Source: Muribaculaceae bacterium
Lineage (GTDB): Bacteria; Bacteroidota; Bacteroidia; Bacteroidales; Muribaculaceae
NCBI GenBank assembly: GCA_023667285.1
Contig: JAMPAK010000001.1
Coordinates: forward strand, 92,091-156,090
Length of the DNA stretch: 64,000 nt
Direction of reading: 5' to 3'
Shown: positions 17,391-26,892 of the stretch, piece after piece
Numbering within the stretch: position 1 is the first letter of the stretch
How the letters are laid out: each line of letters begins with the position of its first letter
Position numbers and translations under genes: made by a program
The notes under the pieces: generated by a model
What the model was told of the DNA's origin: nothing
The model's input: only the letters and a program-made list of their open reading frames with translations
The model's database searches: none

Positions 17391-18655
17391 CAGTTTCCTC
17401 CGGCGCCTCCTCCGCCAGTGTTGCCTCCACCGAAACTTCCACCGAAGCCTCCTCCAAATCCACCACCGCCACCGCGGCCGCCGAGCGCGGAGCCTATGAC
17501 TGCACCGGCTACAAGAGCACTGTCGTCGACCTTCTTGGGGATAGAGAAGCGTTTCTCGCCACGATAGCCACAGGCACGGCAGACGGAGATGTCGACACCT
17601 TCACCCTCACGGGAGGTGGTGGGCTGACGGAGGATGCGTCGGTCGATGACGCTCATGGCGCGTGTGTGACAGCGCGGACACTCCGTGTAGGGGGATGTCC
17701 GGTTAATGTATGGGTATATATCGGTCTGAGCGCACTGCGGACAGCGCCACACATCGTAGTCGACGGAGTTTAGTTTTTCCTCAAGGTCTTGTGAGGGTGA
17801 GAGATAGTCATTGTCATGCTCCTCATCGACAAGTTGCATACTGTGGCCGCAGTGTGGGCAATCGCGTTTGTGGCGCCGGGTCTTGTTCATTATCCCCTTC
17901 AGTATGAAGAATGGGATAAGCCCCATGCCAAGAGTGGCACATCCAATCATAAGGCTCGGTTGGACAAGTCTGTTGAGTGTGCGCCATCTATCGACGTCGT
18001 TCATCTTGCGTGTGGCGGCTGCCTGAGACAATACATAGACCAATAGGCCAATGGCAATAATCAGACTGAGCCACAGGTATATTGTGAATGGATCAGGGAT
18101 GTCTTCCTCATGACGGGCATCGTTCTCATGTTTTGAGGATATCTCTTTGGCAGACTCGGGATTCAGGAGAATCTCACTGATTTTCTCGACTCCGGCCTGG
18201 ACGCCGCCGTCATAGTCTCCTTCACGGAACAGAGGGAAGACATCGTTGCGGAGAATCCGTCCTGCCAGAATGTCGGGCAAAATGCCCTCCAGGCCGTATC
18301 CGGTGCGGATTTGTGCTGCTCGGTCGTCTCTCGACACGAGGAAGAGGAGTCCATTGTCTGTGTCGCTTTTCCCCAAACCCCATTTCTCGAAGATGGCAGT
18401 GGCGAATTCCTCAGGGGTCATGGAATCGTCAATCTTGTCGACAACGACCATGACAACCTCTGCGGAAGAGTTTTTCCATATGGAGGATATGCGGGAGTTG
18501 AGCTCGCTTACGGTGGAGGGGGAGAGAATTCCTGACGGGTCAGAGACGTAGAGGTTTCTGTTGGCCACATGGACATTGGGGACTTCCTCGACTGTGATTG
18601 CGCAGCCGAGAAGCGGGAGCAGTATGGTCAGGAGTAATGTGAAATATCGGGACAT
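17387..18655 (-). CDS. TPM-domain membrane protein with zinc-ribbon motifs
   Basis: A 422-residue protein. A signal peptide (ending LLGCAIT) leads to a TPM domain (about 30-165) with DPSGILSPSTVSELN, EVVMVVVDKID and IRTGYGLEG. Two hydrophobic segments near 190-210 and 232-250 follow, then four CxxC pairs (CPHC, CPQC, CPRC, CRAC) that probably form two zinc ribbons, and a Gly-rich tail (GGGGGFGGGFGG). TPM proteins of the YgcG type are proposed to act in membrane-protein or photosystem quality control; the biochemical role here is unknown. Placement between dgt and agcS, downstream of clpC, is compatible with a quality-control role. Confidence 0.8.
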   Translation of the reverse strand: MSRYFTLLLTILLPLLGCAITVEEVPNVHVANRNLYVSDPSGILSPSTVSELNSRISSIWKNSSAEVVMVVVDKIDDSMTPEEFATAIFEKWGLGKSDTDNGLLFLVSRDDRAAQIRTGYGLEGILPDILAGRILRNDVFPLFREGDYDGGVQAGVEKISEILLNPESAKEISSKHENDARHEEDIPDPFTIYLWLSLIIAIGLLVYVLSQAAATRKMNDVDRWRTLNRLVQPSLMIGCATLGMGLIPFFILKGIMNKTRRHKRDCPHCGHSMQLVDEEHDNDYLSPSQDLEEKLNSVDYDVWRCPQCAQTDIYPYINRTSPYTECPRCHTRAMSVIDRRILRQPTTSREGEGVDISVCRACGYRGEKRFSIPKKVDDSALVAGAVIGSALGGRGGGGGFGGGFGGSFGGGNTGGGGAGGNW

Positions 18656-19992
18656 CAGTTGTTGATTTTAAGGCTCATGCCGTTGAGGCGACGGTACATG
18701 TCGAGAGCATAGACATCTGTCATGCCAGAGATGTGGTCTAAGACAGCCTGGATTTTACCATAGAGGGTAGGAGCGTTGACCTCATACTGTTCCGGCACCT
18801 TGGAGAGGAGCAGACGGGAGTAGTTAAGGTCAGGGGATGTGACTGCGCCGACGAGTTCGGCCAGCAGGAAGGAGATGATGCGAGTGCCTGCAAGTTCGAT
18901 CTCAACTACATCAGAGGCACAATAGATTTTGCGCCATGACAGAGCCTCGCACTTGCGGTAGCCCTCGCGTTCTGGGTCAGGGATATGGTCGAGAAGGGAG
19001 CCGCGGAATGTGCCAGCGAGAATCTCTTCCTCATGCTCGACAAAAGTGTCGGCGCATCGGCTGACAAGGGCGCCGATAATGCTTGAGCGTAGATATGCAA
19101 TCTTCTCATTAGGGTCATCGACATTTTCCATGACGCGGAGAATGTGAGATTGTTTTGCCTTGTCGAAATAACTGAGCAGCAGGGGTAGAACCTCCTCCGT
19201 GGTCAGAATCTTGAGTTTGTGGGCATCCTCGATGTCCATGATTTCATAGCAGATGTCGTCAGCAGCCTCTACGATAAAAACAAGAGGATGACGGGCATAT
19301 CTGATGCCGTCACCCTCGTTGTGGATGTTGTTGATTCCCAGTTCTGTGGCCACCTTGACATAGTCAGCCCTCTCGCTGGTGAAGAAACCGAATTTCCCAT
19401 GGCTTCCGGCCAGGGTAGAGTCGAAGGGATATTTGACTATAGAGGCCAGAGTAGAATATGTCATGGCAAAACCGCCCTGGCGCCTTCCATTGAAGCGATG
19501 GGTGAGAAGACGGAATGTGTTGGCATTTCCTTCAAAGTTTGTCAGGTCGCTCCACTGGGCAGGTGTGAGATGGTCTTTGTAGACTTTTCCCGCGCCCTCG
19601 CTGAAGAAGGTCGAAATGGCTTTCTCGCCGGAGTGACCGAACGGAGGATTGCCCAAGTCGTGGGCCAGGCATGCTGCAGCGACAATATCGCCTATAGCGT
19701 TGAGTTTGTCTGCCCAAGGTTTTTTCTCATATTTAGGCCGGAGCCTGAGTGCTATCTCGTTGGCGAGAGAACGGCCGACGCATGACACCTCTATGCTGTG
19801 GGTGAGGCGATTGTGGACAAAGATGCTTCCGGGGAGCGGGAACACTTGTGTCTTGTTTTGCAGCCGTCGGAACGGTGATGAGAAGACCAGACGGTCAAAA
19901 TCACGCTGGAAGTCCGTGCGGACTCCCGGGCGTGAGTCGTGATAGTGCTCAAGGCCGAAACGCTTGTCTGATATAAGAGAATCCCAGTTCAT
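18655..19992 (-). CDS. dgt: dGTP triphosphohydrolase-like HD enzyme
   Basis: A 445-residue HD-superfamily enzyme that removes triphosphate from dGTP or other dNTPs. The metal ligands are in RLTHSIEVSCVGR (His), ACLAHDLGNPPFGHSGE (His-Asp) and AADDICYEIMDIEDAHK (Asp). The N terminus FRRLQNKTQVFPL is typical of dGTPases. It overlaps the DUF2007 gene start region by 4 bases and the TPM gene by 1, so translation is likely coupled. Confidence 0.93.
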   Translation of the reverse strand: MNWDSLISDKRFGLEHYHDSRPGVRTDFQRDFDRLVFSSPFRRLQNKTQVFPLPGSIFVHNRLTHSIEVSCVGRSLANEIALRLRPKYEKKPWADKLNAIGDIVAAACLAHDLGNPPFGHSGEKAISTFFSEGAGKVYKDHLTPAQWSDLTNFEGNANTFRLLTHRFNGRRQGGFAMTYSTLASIVKYPFDSTLAGSHGKFGFFTSERADYVKVATELGINNIHNEGDGIRYARHPLVFIVEAADDICYEIMDIEDAHKLKILTTEEVLPLLLSYFDKAKQSHILRVMENVDDPNEKIAYLRSSIIGALVSRCADTFVEHEEEILAGTFRGSLLDHIPDPEREGYRKCEALSWRKIYCASDVVEIELAGTRIISFLLAELVGAVTSPDLNYSRLLLSKVPEQYEVNAPTLYGKIQAVLDHISGMTDVYALDMYRRLNGMSLKINN

Positions 19993-20204
19993 TGGTCGCC
20001 ATGTTTATTGAGAAGTTCCCTGGCCTCAGAGGCATCCTCTTCTCTCACCATCATCCTCACCCCTCCAAGAGAAGAAGGGATGGGGAGGACGCTGAGAATG
20101 GTGGAGCCGTCGAGAACCGACTCTATGCCGTGGTCGGCAAGCATCCCTTTAGCGATGCTTGCCTCGACCGGGTTATTGAATTCTGCTATACAGACAAGTG
20201 CCAT
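19989..20204 (-). CDS. DUF2007 small protein
   Basis: A 71-residue protein with the DUF2007 pattern: VCIAEFNNPVEASIAKGMLADHGIESVL followed by VRMMVREEDASEARELL. The fold is ferredoxin-like and the family has been suggested to bind or sense small ligands, without proof. It is wedged between clpC (1-base gap) and dgt (4-base overlap), making it an obligate operon member. Confidence 0.85.
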   Translation of the reverse strand: MALVCIAEFNNPVEASIAKGMLADHGIESVLDGSTILSVLPIPSSLGGVRMMVREEDASEARELLNKHGDQ

Positions 20205-20205
20205 A

Positions 20206-22764
20206 TCATTCTTGTTTCCTGATTTCTGTGGTCAGTTTGTCGTTGCCAGGTGTGTAGGAGACAAATATCTCATCACCTGGATTGACGGCCGCGTCAATGA
20301 TGAGTTCGGCAAGGACATCCTCGAGATATTTCTGGATAGCTCGCTTGAGGGGACGTGCTCCAAACTGTGAGTCATAACCCTTGTCAGCCACAAAAGTGCG
20401 GGCCTCGTCGGTGAGGGTGAGTTTGTAGCCAAGGTCTGAGACACGCTTACGGAATCCGGCGAGTTCGATGTCGATGATCTTGAAGATGGCCTTCTTGTCG
20501 AGCGGCGAGAACATGATGATGTCGTCGATTCGGTTGAGGAACTCGGGAGCGAAAGCCTTGTTGAGTGCTTTATGGAGCACTCCCTGGCTGACTTCCTTGT
20601 CCTGGACGGGGCGGGGGTTGAAGCCGATTCCGCCGCCGAAGTCCTTGAACTGGCGCGAACCGATGTTTGACGTCATTATAATAATGGTGTTCTTGAAGTC
20701 GATCCTGCGGCCAAGGGAGTCTGTGAGTCTTCCCTCATCCATGACTTGGAGGAGAAGATTGAAGACGTCGGGGTGGGCTTTCTCGATTTCATCAAGAAGC
20801 ACGATGGAGTAGGGGTGTCGGCGCACTTTCTCTGTGAGCTGGCCACCCTCCTCATAACCGACATATCCGGGAGGTGCTCCGACAAGACGTGACACGGTGA
20901 ACTTCTCCATGTACTCAGACATGTCGATGCGTATCAGAGAGTCTGATGAGTCGAAGAGGTATTCGGCCAACTGCTTGGCCAGATGCGTCTTGCCCACACC
21001 GGTCGGGCCGAGGAACATGAAAGTTCCAATGGGTTTTGAAGGGTCTTTGAGGCCGATGCGGTTGCGCTGTATGGCCTTGACGACCTTGTCTATGGCAGGA
21101 TCCTGACCAATGATGCGGCTTTTGAGGGCAGGAGCCATCTCCTTGAGACGCTTTCCTTCGGCCTGAGCTATTCTCTGGACCGGCACACCGGTCATCATGG
21201 CAACAACCTCGGCAACCTTCTCCTCGTCGACAGTCTCGCGCATCGAGGAGAGTTGCTCGCGCCAGTCAGCCATCGCTGCATCGAGCTGAGATTTAAGTTC
21301 CTGCTCCTTGTCGCGATAAGATGCTGCTTTCTCGAAGTTCTGAGCCTTGGCAGCGCGGAGTTTCTCGGCCCCGGCTTCGGCCACAGATTTCTCGAGTTCC
21401 TCGATGGCCGAGGGGACGGCGATGTTAGTGACATGGATTCGGCTTCCGGCCTCGTCCATCGCGTCGATGGCCTTGTCGGGGAAGTTACGGTCGCTGACGT
21501 AGCGCTGAGTGAGCGATACGCAGGCGTCTAGAGCCTCAGGTGTGTATGTCACATTGTGATGCTCCTCATATTTATCCTTAATGTTGTCAAGGATGATGCG
21601 AGTCTCCTCAGGGGTGGTTGGCTCAACCATCACCTTCTGGAAACGGCGTTCGAGTGCGCCGTCGTTCTCGATGTTTTTGCGATACTCGTCGAGGGTTGTG
21701 GCGCCGATGCATTGGATCTCACCACGGGCGAGGGCAGGCTTGAGCAGGTTTGCGGCATCCATTGACCCGGCGGCGTTTCCTGCGCCCACGATGGTGTGGA
21801 GCTCATCGATGAAGAGGATTATATCCTTGTTCTTAGAGAGTTCATCGAGGATGGCCTTGATGCGTTCCTCAAATTGGCCACGATATTTGGTGCCTGCGAC
21901 TATGGAGGCCATGTCGAGTGAGACTACACGCTTGTCGAAAAGTATGCGAGAGACTTTGCGCTTGACGATGCGCAGGGCCAATCCCTCGACAATAGCGCTT
22001 TTGCCGACTCCCGGTTCGCCGATGAGGACGGGATTGTTCTTTTTGCGGCGGCTCAACACCTGGGCAAGACGCTCGATCTCAACATCTCTACCCACAACCG
22101 GGTCGAGTTTTCCCTCTTCGGCTGCGAGAGTCATGTCGTTTCCATACTTGTCGAGCATGGGTGTGTCTCCTCCACGCCTGCTTTTGGAAGAGGGAGAGGG
22201 AGCCTGTTTGGCAGAGGCGCCTCCGGCAGGAGTCCCCTTGGGATATGGCATCTCGTCTTCCTCGTCATCATCCTCTTCGTCGGCTCCTGCTGAAGCGGCG
22301 GCTGAAGAGGGTGACAGAGTGCGCATAAGGGCCTCATAAGTCACTCCGGCGCGGCGGAACGGCTCCATGAAGTCTGAATTCTGGGCGTCTGAGTTGTGGA
22401 ATATTGCGAGAAGAAGGTGAATGTCGTCGACAATGTTGCTCTTCAGCATGCGGGCCTCCAGCACACTGAGCTTGATTATGCGTCCGGTGAGGTCGCTCAT
22501 CGAGACGTCGTTGAGAGAGATGTTGCCTGAGAAGGCTTTCTCAGTCGCAGCGCTGAGGAGTGCTGAGTCGAGACCCTGACGGAGCATTGATGCGGAAGAG
22601 TTGCGCACAATCCTGTCAATCAGAGTCATGGACGCCCCTGAGTCATCGCTGAGGAGTGACAGCAGGAGGTGCTCGGGAAGCACATAGCGGCTGTTGTGGC
22701 GAACTGCCTGACCTGAAGAGTCACTGACAATGTTCTTGAATTTCTGTGAATATACTGTTTCCAT
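20206..22764 (-). CDS. clpC: ClpC-type AAA+ unfoldase of the Clp protease
   Basis: An 852-residue HSP100 ATPase that unfolds substrates for ClpP. Order: Clp N domain (about 1-150), an acidic/Pro/Ser linker with [10 protein letters not shown], first AAA+ module with [13 protein letters not shown] and [10 protein letters not shown], a short middle region containing a UVR-like motif ([15 protein letters not shown]), and second AAA+ module with [13 protein letters not shown]. The short middle region and UVR motif favour ClpC over ClpB. First gene of a five-gene operon. Upstream lie two inverted repeats and a sigma-54-like sequence. Confidence 0.92.
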   Translation of the reverse strand: METVYSQKFKNIVSDSSGQAVRHNSRYVLPEHLLLSLLSDDSGASMTLIDRIVRNSSASMLRQGLDSALLSAATEKAFSGNISLNDVSMSDLTGRIIKLSVLEARMLKSNIVDDIHLLLAIFHNSDAQNSDFMEPFRRAGVTYEALMRTLSPSSAAASAGADEEDDDEEDEMPYPKGTPAGGASAKQAPSPSSKSRRGGDTPMLDKYGNDMTLAAEEGKLDPVVGRDVEIERLAQVLSRRKKNNPVLIGEPGVGKSAIVEGLALRIVKRKVSRILFDKRVVSLDMASIVAGTKYRGQFEERIKAILDELSKNKDIILFIDELHTIVGAGNAAGSMDAANLLKPALARGEIQCIGATTLDEYRKNIENDGALERRFQKVMVEPTTPEETRIILDNIKDKYEEHHNVTYTPEALDACVSLTQRYVSDRNFPDKAIDAMDEAGSRIHVTNIAVPSAIEELEKSVAEAGAEKLRAAKAQNFEKAASYRDKEQELKSQLDAAMADWREQLSSMRETVDEEKVAEVVAMMTGVPVQRIAQAEGKRLKEMAPALKSRIIGQDPAIDKVVKAIQRNRIGLKDPSKPIGTFMFLGPTGVGKTHLAKQLAEYLFDSSDSLIRIDMSEYMEKFTVSRLVGAPPGYVGYEEGGQLTEKVRRHPYSIVLLDEIEKAHPDVFNLLLQVMDEGRLTDSLGRRIDFKNTIIIMTSNIGSRQFKDFGGGIGFNPRPVQDKEVSQGVLHKALNKAFAPEFLNRIDDIIMFSPLDKKAIFKIIDIELAGFRKRVSDLGYKLTLTDEARTFVADKGYDSQFGARPLKRAIQKYLEDVLAELIIDAAVNPGDEIFVSYTPGNDKLTTEIRKQE

Positions 22765-22774
22765 TATATGTTTA

Positions 22775-22856
22775 TTGGCACATTTAGTATTATAGTTATA
22801 ACAAAAACTGTGCCAAACTGTCAGAGAATATTGTAAAAAAAACGAAAAATATTCTC
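22775..22856 (-). promoter_or_regulatory. clpC upstream region with two inverted repeats
   Basis: A perfect 8-base inverted repeat TTGGCACA (22775-22782) / TGTGCCAA (22809-22816) encloses the expected start of transcription. A second, GAGAATATT (22824-22832) / AATATTCTC (22848-22856), lies just upstream. On the minus strand TGGCACAGTTTTTGTT resembles a -24/-12 sigma-54 promoter with two mismatches (G to A, C to T). No TAnnTTTG element is seen. Confidence 0.5.
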
Positions 22857-22858
22857 GA

Positions 22859-23647
22859 TTATTTGACTTTTATGTCTCCGCTTGATGATTTTTTGACGGA
22901 AATATTAGCGGCTTTAAGACGGCGTGCATCAATATCTCCGCTGGAGGAGGCACTTAGGATAGCCTTAGAGACAGATCCTGAGATTTTGATGTCTCCGGAG
23001 GATGAGGATGATGCGGAGATATTCCCCCCATTGATGTTTTCAATCTCGATATCACCACTTGAGGATGTGTTTACTTTCATTTCATTTGCCTGAAGGTAAT
23101 CGATCTCTATATCGCCGGATGACGAGGTGCGGATATCAGTCTTGGTGCAGATGAGAGATTCGATATCGATGTCGCCGCTTGAGGATGTTTTGATTATTGC
23201 TGACGTGCATGTCACGTTTCTGAATTTGATGTCGCCTGACGATGAGCATGAGAGTTTAATGAGATCAGTCTTTACATCGCTGTTGCAGATGATGTCGCCG
23301 GAGGAAGTGGTGTTGAAGTTTGTAAACAGTGTGCCTGTCACTACAATCTTCGCTGATTTACTATCTTTATTTCTGAGAATCACAGGAATATCCTTGTTGT
23401 CTGCCTTCACAACCAATTCAGCGCCTGAAGGGACGACTTTAATATTCTCAATCAACTCCTCGGGGCCGATGATTTTGACTTGGATTTCTTTTTTGTCCAG
23501 CGAGGGGGAGTAGAGTATGTCGACCCCTGCACTGAGAGTGAGAGTGTCGAACTTTCCACTGAAGGTCATGACCTTTTCTGATGCGTTGATGCACACTCCG
23601 TTGATAATGGCTATCAGCAGGATAATTAATGAGGTGAAGTGTTTCAT
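22859..23647 (-). CDS. DUF2807 (GIN-domain) exported repeat protein
   Basis: A 262-residue protein with a signal peptide (MKHFTSLIILLIAIINGVCINA) and the DUF2807 adhesin-like core. From residue 110 on, the motif SSSGDI recurs eight times at about 20-residue spacing (for example TSSSGDIDIES, SASSSGDIDARR), as expected for coils of a right-handed beta-helix. It probably faces the periplasm or cell surface. The role of DUF2807 proteins is not established. It lies 44 bases after the symporter gene. Confidence 0.85.
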   Translation of the reverse strand: MKHFTSLIILLIAIINGVCINASEKVMTFSGKFDTLTLSAGVDILYSPSLDKKEIQVKIIGPEELIENIKVVPSGAELVVKADNKDIPVILRNKDSKSAKIVVTGTLFTNFNTTSSGDIICNSDVKTDLIKLSCSSSGDIKFRNVTCTSAIIKTSSSGDIDIESLICTKTDIRTSSSGDIEIDYLQANEMKVNTSSSGDIEIENINGGNISASSSSSGDIKISGSVSKAILSASSSGDIDARRLKAANISVKKSSSGDIKVK

Positions 23648-23691
23648 TTTGAGGAATGTTTATCTCATTAGACGTATGAGGCTGTGAATTG

Positions 23692-24876
23692 TTACACGAT
23701 GGATTTCTGATTTTTGAAAATCCTGTCCACAATAGTGGCCAGAGCGCCGTCACCGGTGACATTGCAGGCTGTTCCAAAGGAGTCCATGGCTATGTAGAGA
23801 GCTATCATTAAGGCAATTGCTTGCTCATCGAATCCGAGAATGGACTGCAATAAGCCCAATGAGGCCATGATGGCTCCGCCCGGGATTCCTGGTGCGGCTA
23901 TCATGGTGATTCCCAGCATGCCGATGAAATGGACGAAAAGGCCGGCTCCGTGTGGCACCCCGTGCATGATCATAATGGCTAATGCACATGCTACGATCTT
24001 GAGTGTGCTGCCACTGAGGTGAATGGTGGCGCAGAGGGGGATGACAAATCCGGCAATATCTTCTCTGACGCCCATTGCGATGGTCTGTCTGAGAGTGACC
24101 GGGATTGTTGCTGCGCTCGACTGTGTGCCAAGGGCAGTGAAATAAGCCGGCATCATAGTGGCGAGCATCCGGAATGGATTTTTTCGTGCTATCAAGCCTG
24201 CGATGGAATATTGAATTACCAGCAGCAGGACATGGAGAATGAAGATTACGGCTATGATTTTGATGAAGCAGGTCAGGATTGTCCCTACCTCGCCGGAGAC
24301 TGTCATGTTAAGGAATATCCCGAAGATATAGATTGGCAGCAGCGGGATGATGGCCACGTTGATAGTCTTGGCCACGATGTCGCGGAACTCATCGAAGCCG
24401 TTTCTGAGTGACTCCTTGCCAGAGAATGCTATGCCGAGCCCAAGGATGAAGGACAGGACAAGTGAGGTCATCACTGACATGATAGGCGGCATATCTACAG
24501 TGAACCATGGTGCTATGACAGTCTTTTCAGTCTCAGTCAGCGCAAGGCTCTCCTCGCCCTGTATGAGCGATGGGAATGTCAGCGAGCAACATCCGTAGGA
24601 CATGAGGCCGGAGAGGAATGTAGCCCCATAGGCCAGGAGTGCGGTGACCACGAGGAGTTTGCCGGCACGTGAGCCTATATCGCCGATGGCTGGGGTGACA
24701 AATCCAACTATGATAAGCGGAATCATGAACCCAAGGAACTGTGAGAAGATGCTATTGAATGTGGCGGCCAACTCAGCGAGCCACATCGGCGCAATGAATC
24801 CTACTGCTATACCCAGTAAGATGGCAAGTGCAATGAGTATCAGAAGGCTCGGCCGCTTTGTTTTTTTCATAACCAC
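23692..24876 (-). CDS. Dicarboxylate/amino acid:cation symporter (DAACS family)
   Basis: A 394-residue inner-membrane carrier of the GltP/SstT type, with about eight hydrophobic helices and family blocks FMIPLIIVGFVTPAIG, LGTQSSAATIPVTLRQ (re-entrant serine-rich loop), and GTACNVTGDGALATIVD (substrate/sodium site). It should import acidic amino acids, serine/threonine or C4-dicarboxylates with sodium; the exact substrate is not readable. It overlaps the nadE end by 10 bases (7 if translation starts at the third codon, MKKTKR). Confidence 0.88.
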   Translation of the reverse strand: MVMKKTKRPSLLILIALAILLGIAVGFIAPMWLAELAATFNSIFSQFLGFMIPLIIVGFVTPAIGDIGSRAGKLLVVTALLAYGATFLSGLMSYGCCSLTFPSLIQGEESLALTETEKTVIAPWFTVDMPPIMSVMTSLVLSFILGLGIAFSGKESLRNGFDEFRDIVAKTINVAIIPLLPIYIFGIFLNMTVSGEVGTILTCFIKIIAVIFILHVLLLVIQYSIAGLIARKNPFRMLATMMPAYFTALGTQSSAATIPVTLRQTIAMGVREDIAGFVIPLCATIHLSGSTLKIVACALAIMIMHGVPHGAGLFVHFIGMLGITMIAAPGIPGGAIMASLGLLQSILGFDEQAIALMIALYIAMDSFGTACNVTGDGALATIVDRIFKNQKSIV

Positions 24877-26789
24877 AGTTTTGAGGATGCGTCAGAGGGC
24901 ATTCGCCAGTCTCCGCGTGGTGAGAGACACACTGAGCCGACCTTGGGTCCATCAGGCATGCATGAACGTTTGAACTGCTGGCTGAAGAATCTGCGCATGA
25001 ACACCTTGAGCCATTTGTCGATGGTGGCATCGTCGTATTCCTCTATGCTGAAGGCGCTTCGGGCCAGCAGGCGGATTCTGTCAGGTGTGAAGCCATAGCG
25101 GAGCATATAGTAGAGGAAGAAGTCGTGGAGTTCGTAGGGACCCACGAGGTCTTCGGTCTTCTGAAGGATTTCTCCATCCTTGGCGGCGGGGAGGAGCTCG
25201 GGGCTGATGGGTGTGTCGACGATGTCGAGCAGGAGGCGTCTTGACTCACTTCCTTCGGGATATGTCATGGCGAAATGGCGGACAAGGTGTTTCACAAGGG
25301 TCTTGGGGACGCCAGCGTTGACACCATACATGGACATGTGGTCGCCATTATATGTGGCCCATCCCAGAGCGAGCTCAGAGAGATCGCCAGTGCCCAGGAC
25401 AATTCCACCCAGGCGGTTTGACACATCCATAAGAATCTGGGTTCTCTCTCTGGCCTGTGAGTTTTCATAAGTCACATCGTGCTTCGAGGGGTCTTGGCCT
25501 ATATCCTTGAAGTGGAGTTCGACGGCAGGACCTATGGGAATCTCCATTGATGTGACCCCGAGAACCTCCATGAGGTCAACAGCATTGTTGTGGGTGCGTG
25601 TTGTGGTGCCGAATCCAGGCATCGTGATCCCGACAATTCCTTTGCGGTCTAGGCCGAGGCGATCGAAGGTCTTGACCGCAACGAGGAGCGCCAGGGTCGA
25701 GTCGAGGCCGCCGGATATTCCGACAACAAGTGTCTTACACCCAATGGCATCCAGGCGCTTGGCCAGTCCGGCTGCCTGGATGTTGATGATCTCATCACAC
25801 CGTTCGGTGCGCTCGTCGTTGTCATCAGGCACGAAGGGGTGGGGGTCAATGTATCTGATCAGTTCATTATCATTCTCACAGGTCTTCTCACCATCGACAG
25901 TCTCAGAGAGTGAGATAGACCTGGCGTCGTGATTCTCTGCGCAGTCTGCGAATGTGGTCATTCTCCGGCGGTCGTGCATGATGGCGGAGATGTCGACATC
26001 TGCGACGGAGATGTTGTCGTCAGGGTTCCATCGTGAGTTGCTTTTCAGAATAGTGCCGTTCTCAGCGATGATTGCCTTGCCGTCAAACACAAGGTCGGTT
26101 GAAGACTCACCCCATCCGGCCCCAGCATAAACATAAGCGCATATATTGCTGCCGGAGCGCATGGCAATGAGATTTTTAAGATAGGTGTATTTCCCTATAT
26201 GGTCAGGTGAGGCGGAAAGGTTTGCAATCACCTGTGCCCCGGCCATTGAGAGACGGGCTGATGGGGGGACTGGCACCCAGAGGTCCTCACATATCTCCAC
26301 ACCTATCCTTGCTCCATGGCTCATGAAGATCCTGTCTGTAGAAATCCTGACTTCAGTGCCGCCAATCTTCACTGACCCTTCAACTGAAGAAGGGAGCGGG
26401 CGCCACCAACGTCGTTCGTAGAACTCGCTGTAGTTGGGGATGTAGGTCTTGGCGACAAGATTTGCTTTGCCGTTGCGAAAGAGAGCAGCGCAGTTGTAGA
26501 GCGCGTCATTCCATCTGACAGGAAGTCCGACGATGAAATGGAGCGGTGAGTCTACAGACCATTTCATAAGCCGCTCGAGGGCATCGTAAGCAGCCTCTAT
26601 CAATGTGTCGTTAGAAAATAGGTCGCCACAGGTGTAGGCTGTCAGGCACATCTCCGGAAAGACTGCAAGCTCGACATTCCTTTTCTCCAGGGTGTCGAGT
26701 AGGGATATGATTTGATCGAGATTGTATTTGACATCGGCAACCTTGACGTGAGGGACTGCTGCCGCAACTCTTAGAAATCCGTTGTGCAT
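24867..26789 (-). CDS. nadE: Glutamine-dependent NAD+ synthetase
   Basis: A 640-residue two-domain enzyme making NAD+ from deamido-NAD+, ATP and glutamine. The N-terminal nitrilase-type glutaminase (about 5-290) shows AVFPEMCLTAYTCGD (catalytic Glu), a lysine in NLVAKTYIPNY and the nucleophilic Cys in GVEICEDLWVP. The C-terminal synthetase has the P-loop VVGISGGLDSTLALL. I chose the ATG at 26789 because the glutaminase begins there; an upstream ATG at 26906 would run into the divergent cls promoter region. A possible promoter (TAACTTCG, 26816-26823) lies 27 bases upstream. Confidence 0.95.
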   Translation of the reverse strand: MHNGFLRVAAAVPHVKVADVKYNLDQIISLLDTLEKRNVELAVFPEMCLTAYTCGDLFSNDTLIEAAYDALERLMKWSVDSPLHFIVGLPVRWNDALYNCAALFRNGKANLVAKTYIPNYSEFYERRWWRPLPSSVEGSVKIGGTEVRISTDRIFMSHGARIGVEICEDLWVPVPPSARLSMAGAQVIANLSASPDHIGKYTYLKNLIAMRSGSNICAYVYAGAGWGESSTDLVFDGKAIIAENGTILKSNSRWNPDDNISVADVDISAIMHDRRRMTTFADCAENHDARSISLSETVDGEKTCENDNELIRYIDPHPFVPDDNDERTERCDEIINIQAAGLAKRLDAIGCKTLVVGISGGLDSTLALLVAVKTFDRLGLDRKGIVGITMPGFGTTTRTHNNAVDLMEVLGVTSMEIPIGPAVELHFKDIGQDPSKHDVTYENSQARERTQILMDVSNRLGGIVLGTGDLSELALGWATYNGDHMSMYGVNAGVPKTLVKHLVRHFAMTYPEGSESRRLLLDIVDTPISPELLPAAKDGEILQKTEDLVGPYELHDFFLYYMLRYGFTPDRIRLLARSAFSIEEYDDATIDKWLKVFMRRFFSQQFKRSCMPDGPKVGSVCLSPRGDWRMPSDASSKLWL

Positions 26790-26892
26790 ACTGTTGATGT
26801 ATGGGTTTATGACCACGAAGTTAATCAAAAATAATGACATATCATCGAACCATGGACAAGTTTTCTCAGTTGTAATAAAAAAGAGGTCCGTT

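Noticed and set aside
22859..23330. Regular repeats resembling a CRISPR array
   Set aside because: The repeats code for SSSGDI in frame, vary at synonymous sites and have no fixed-length unique spacers.
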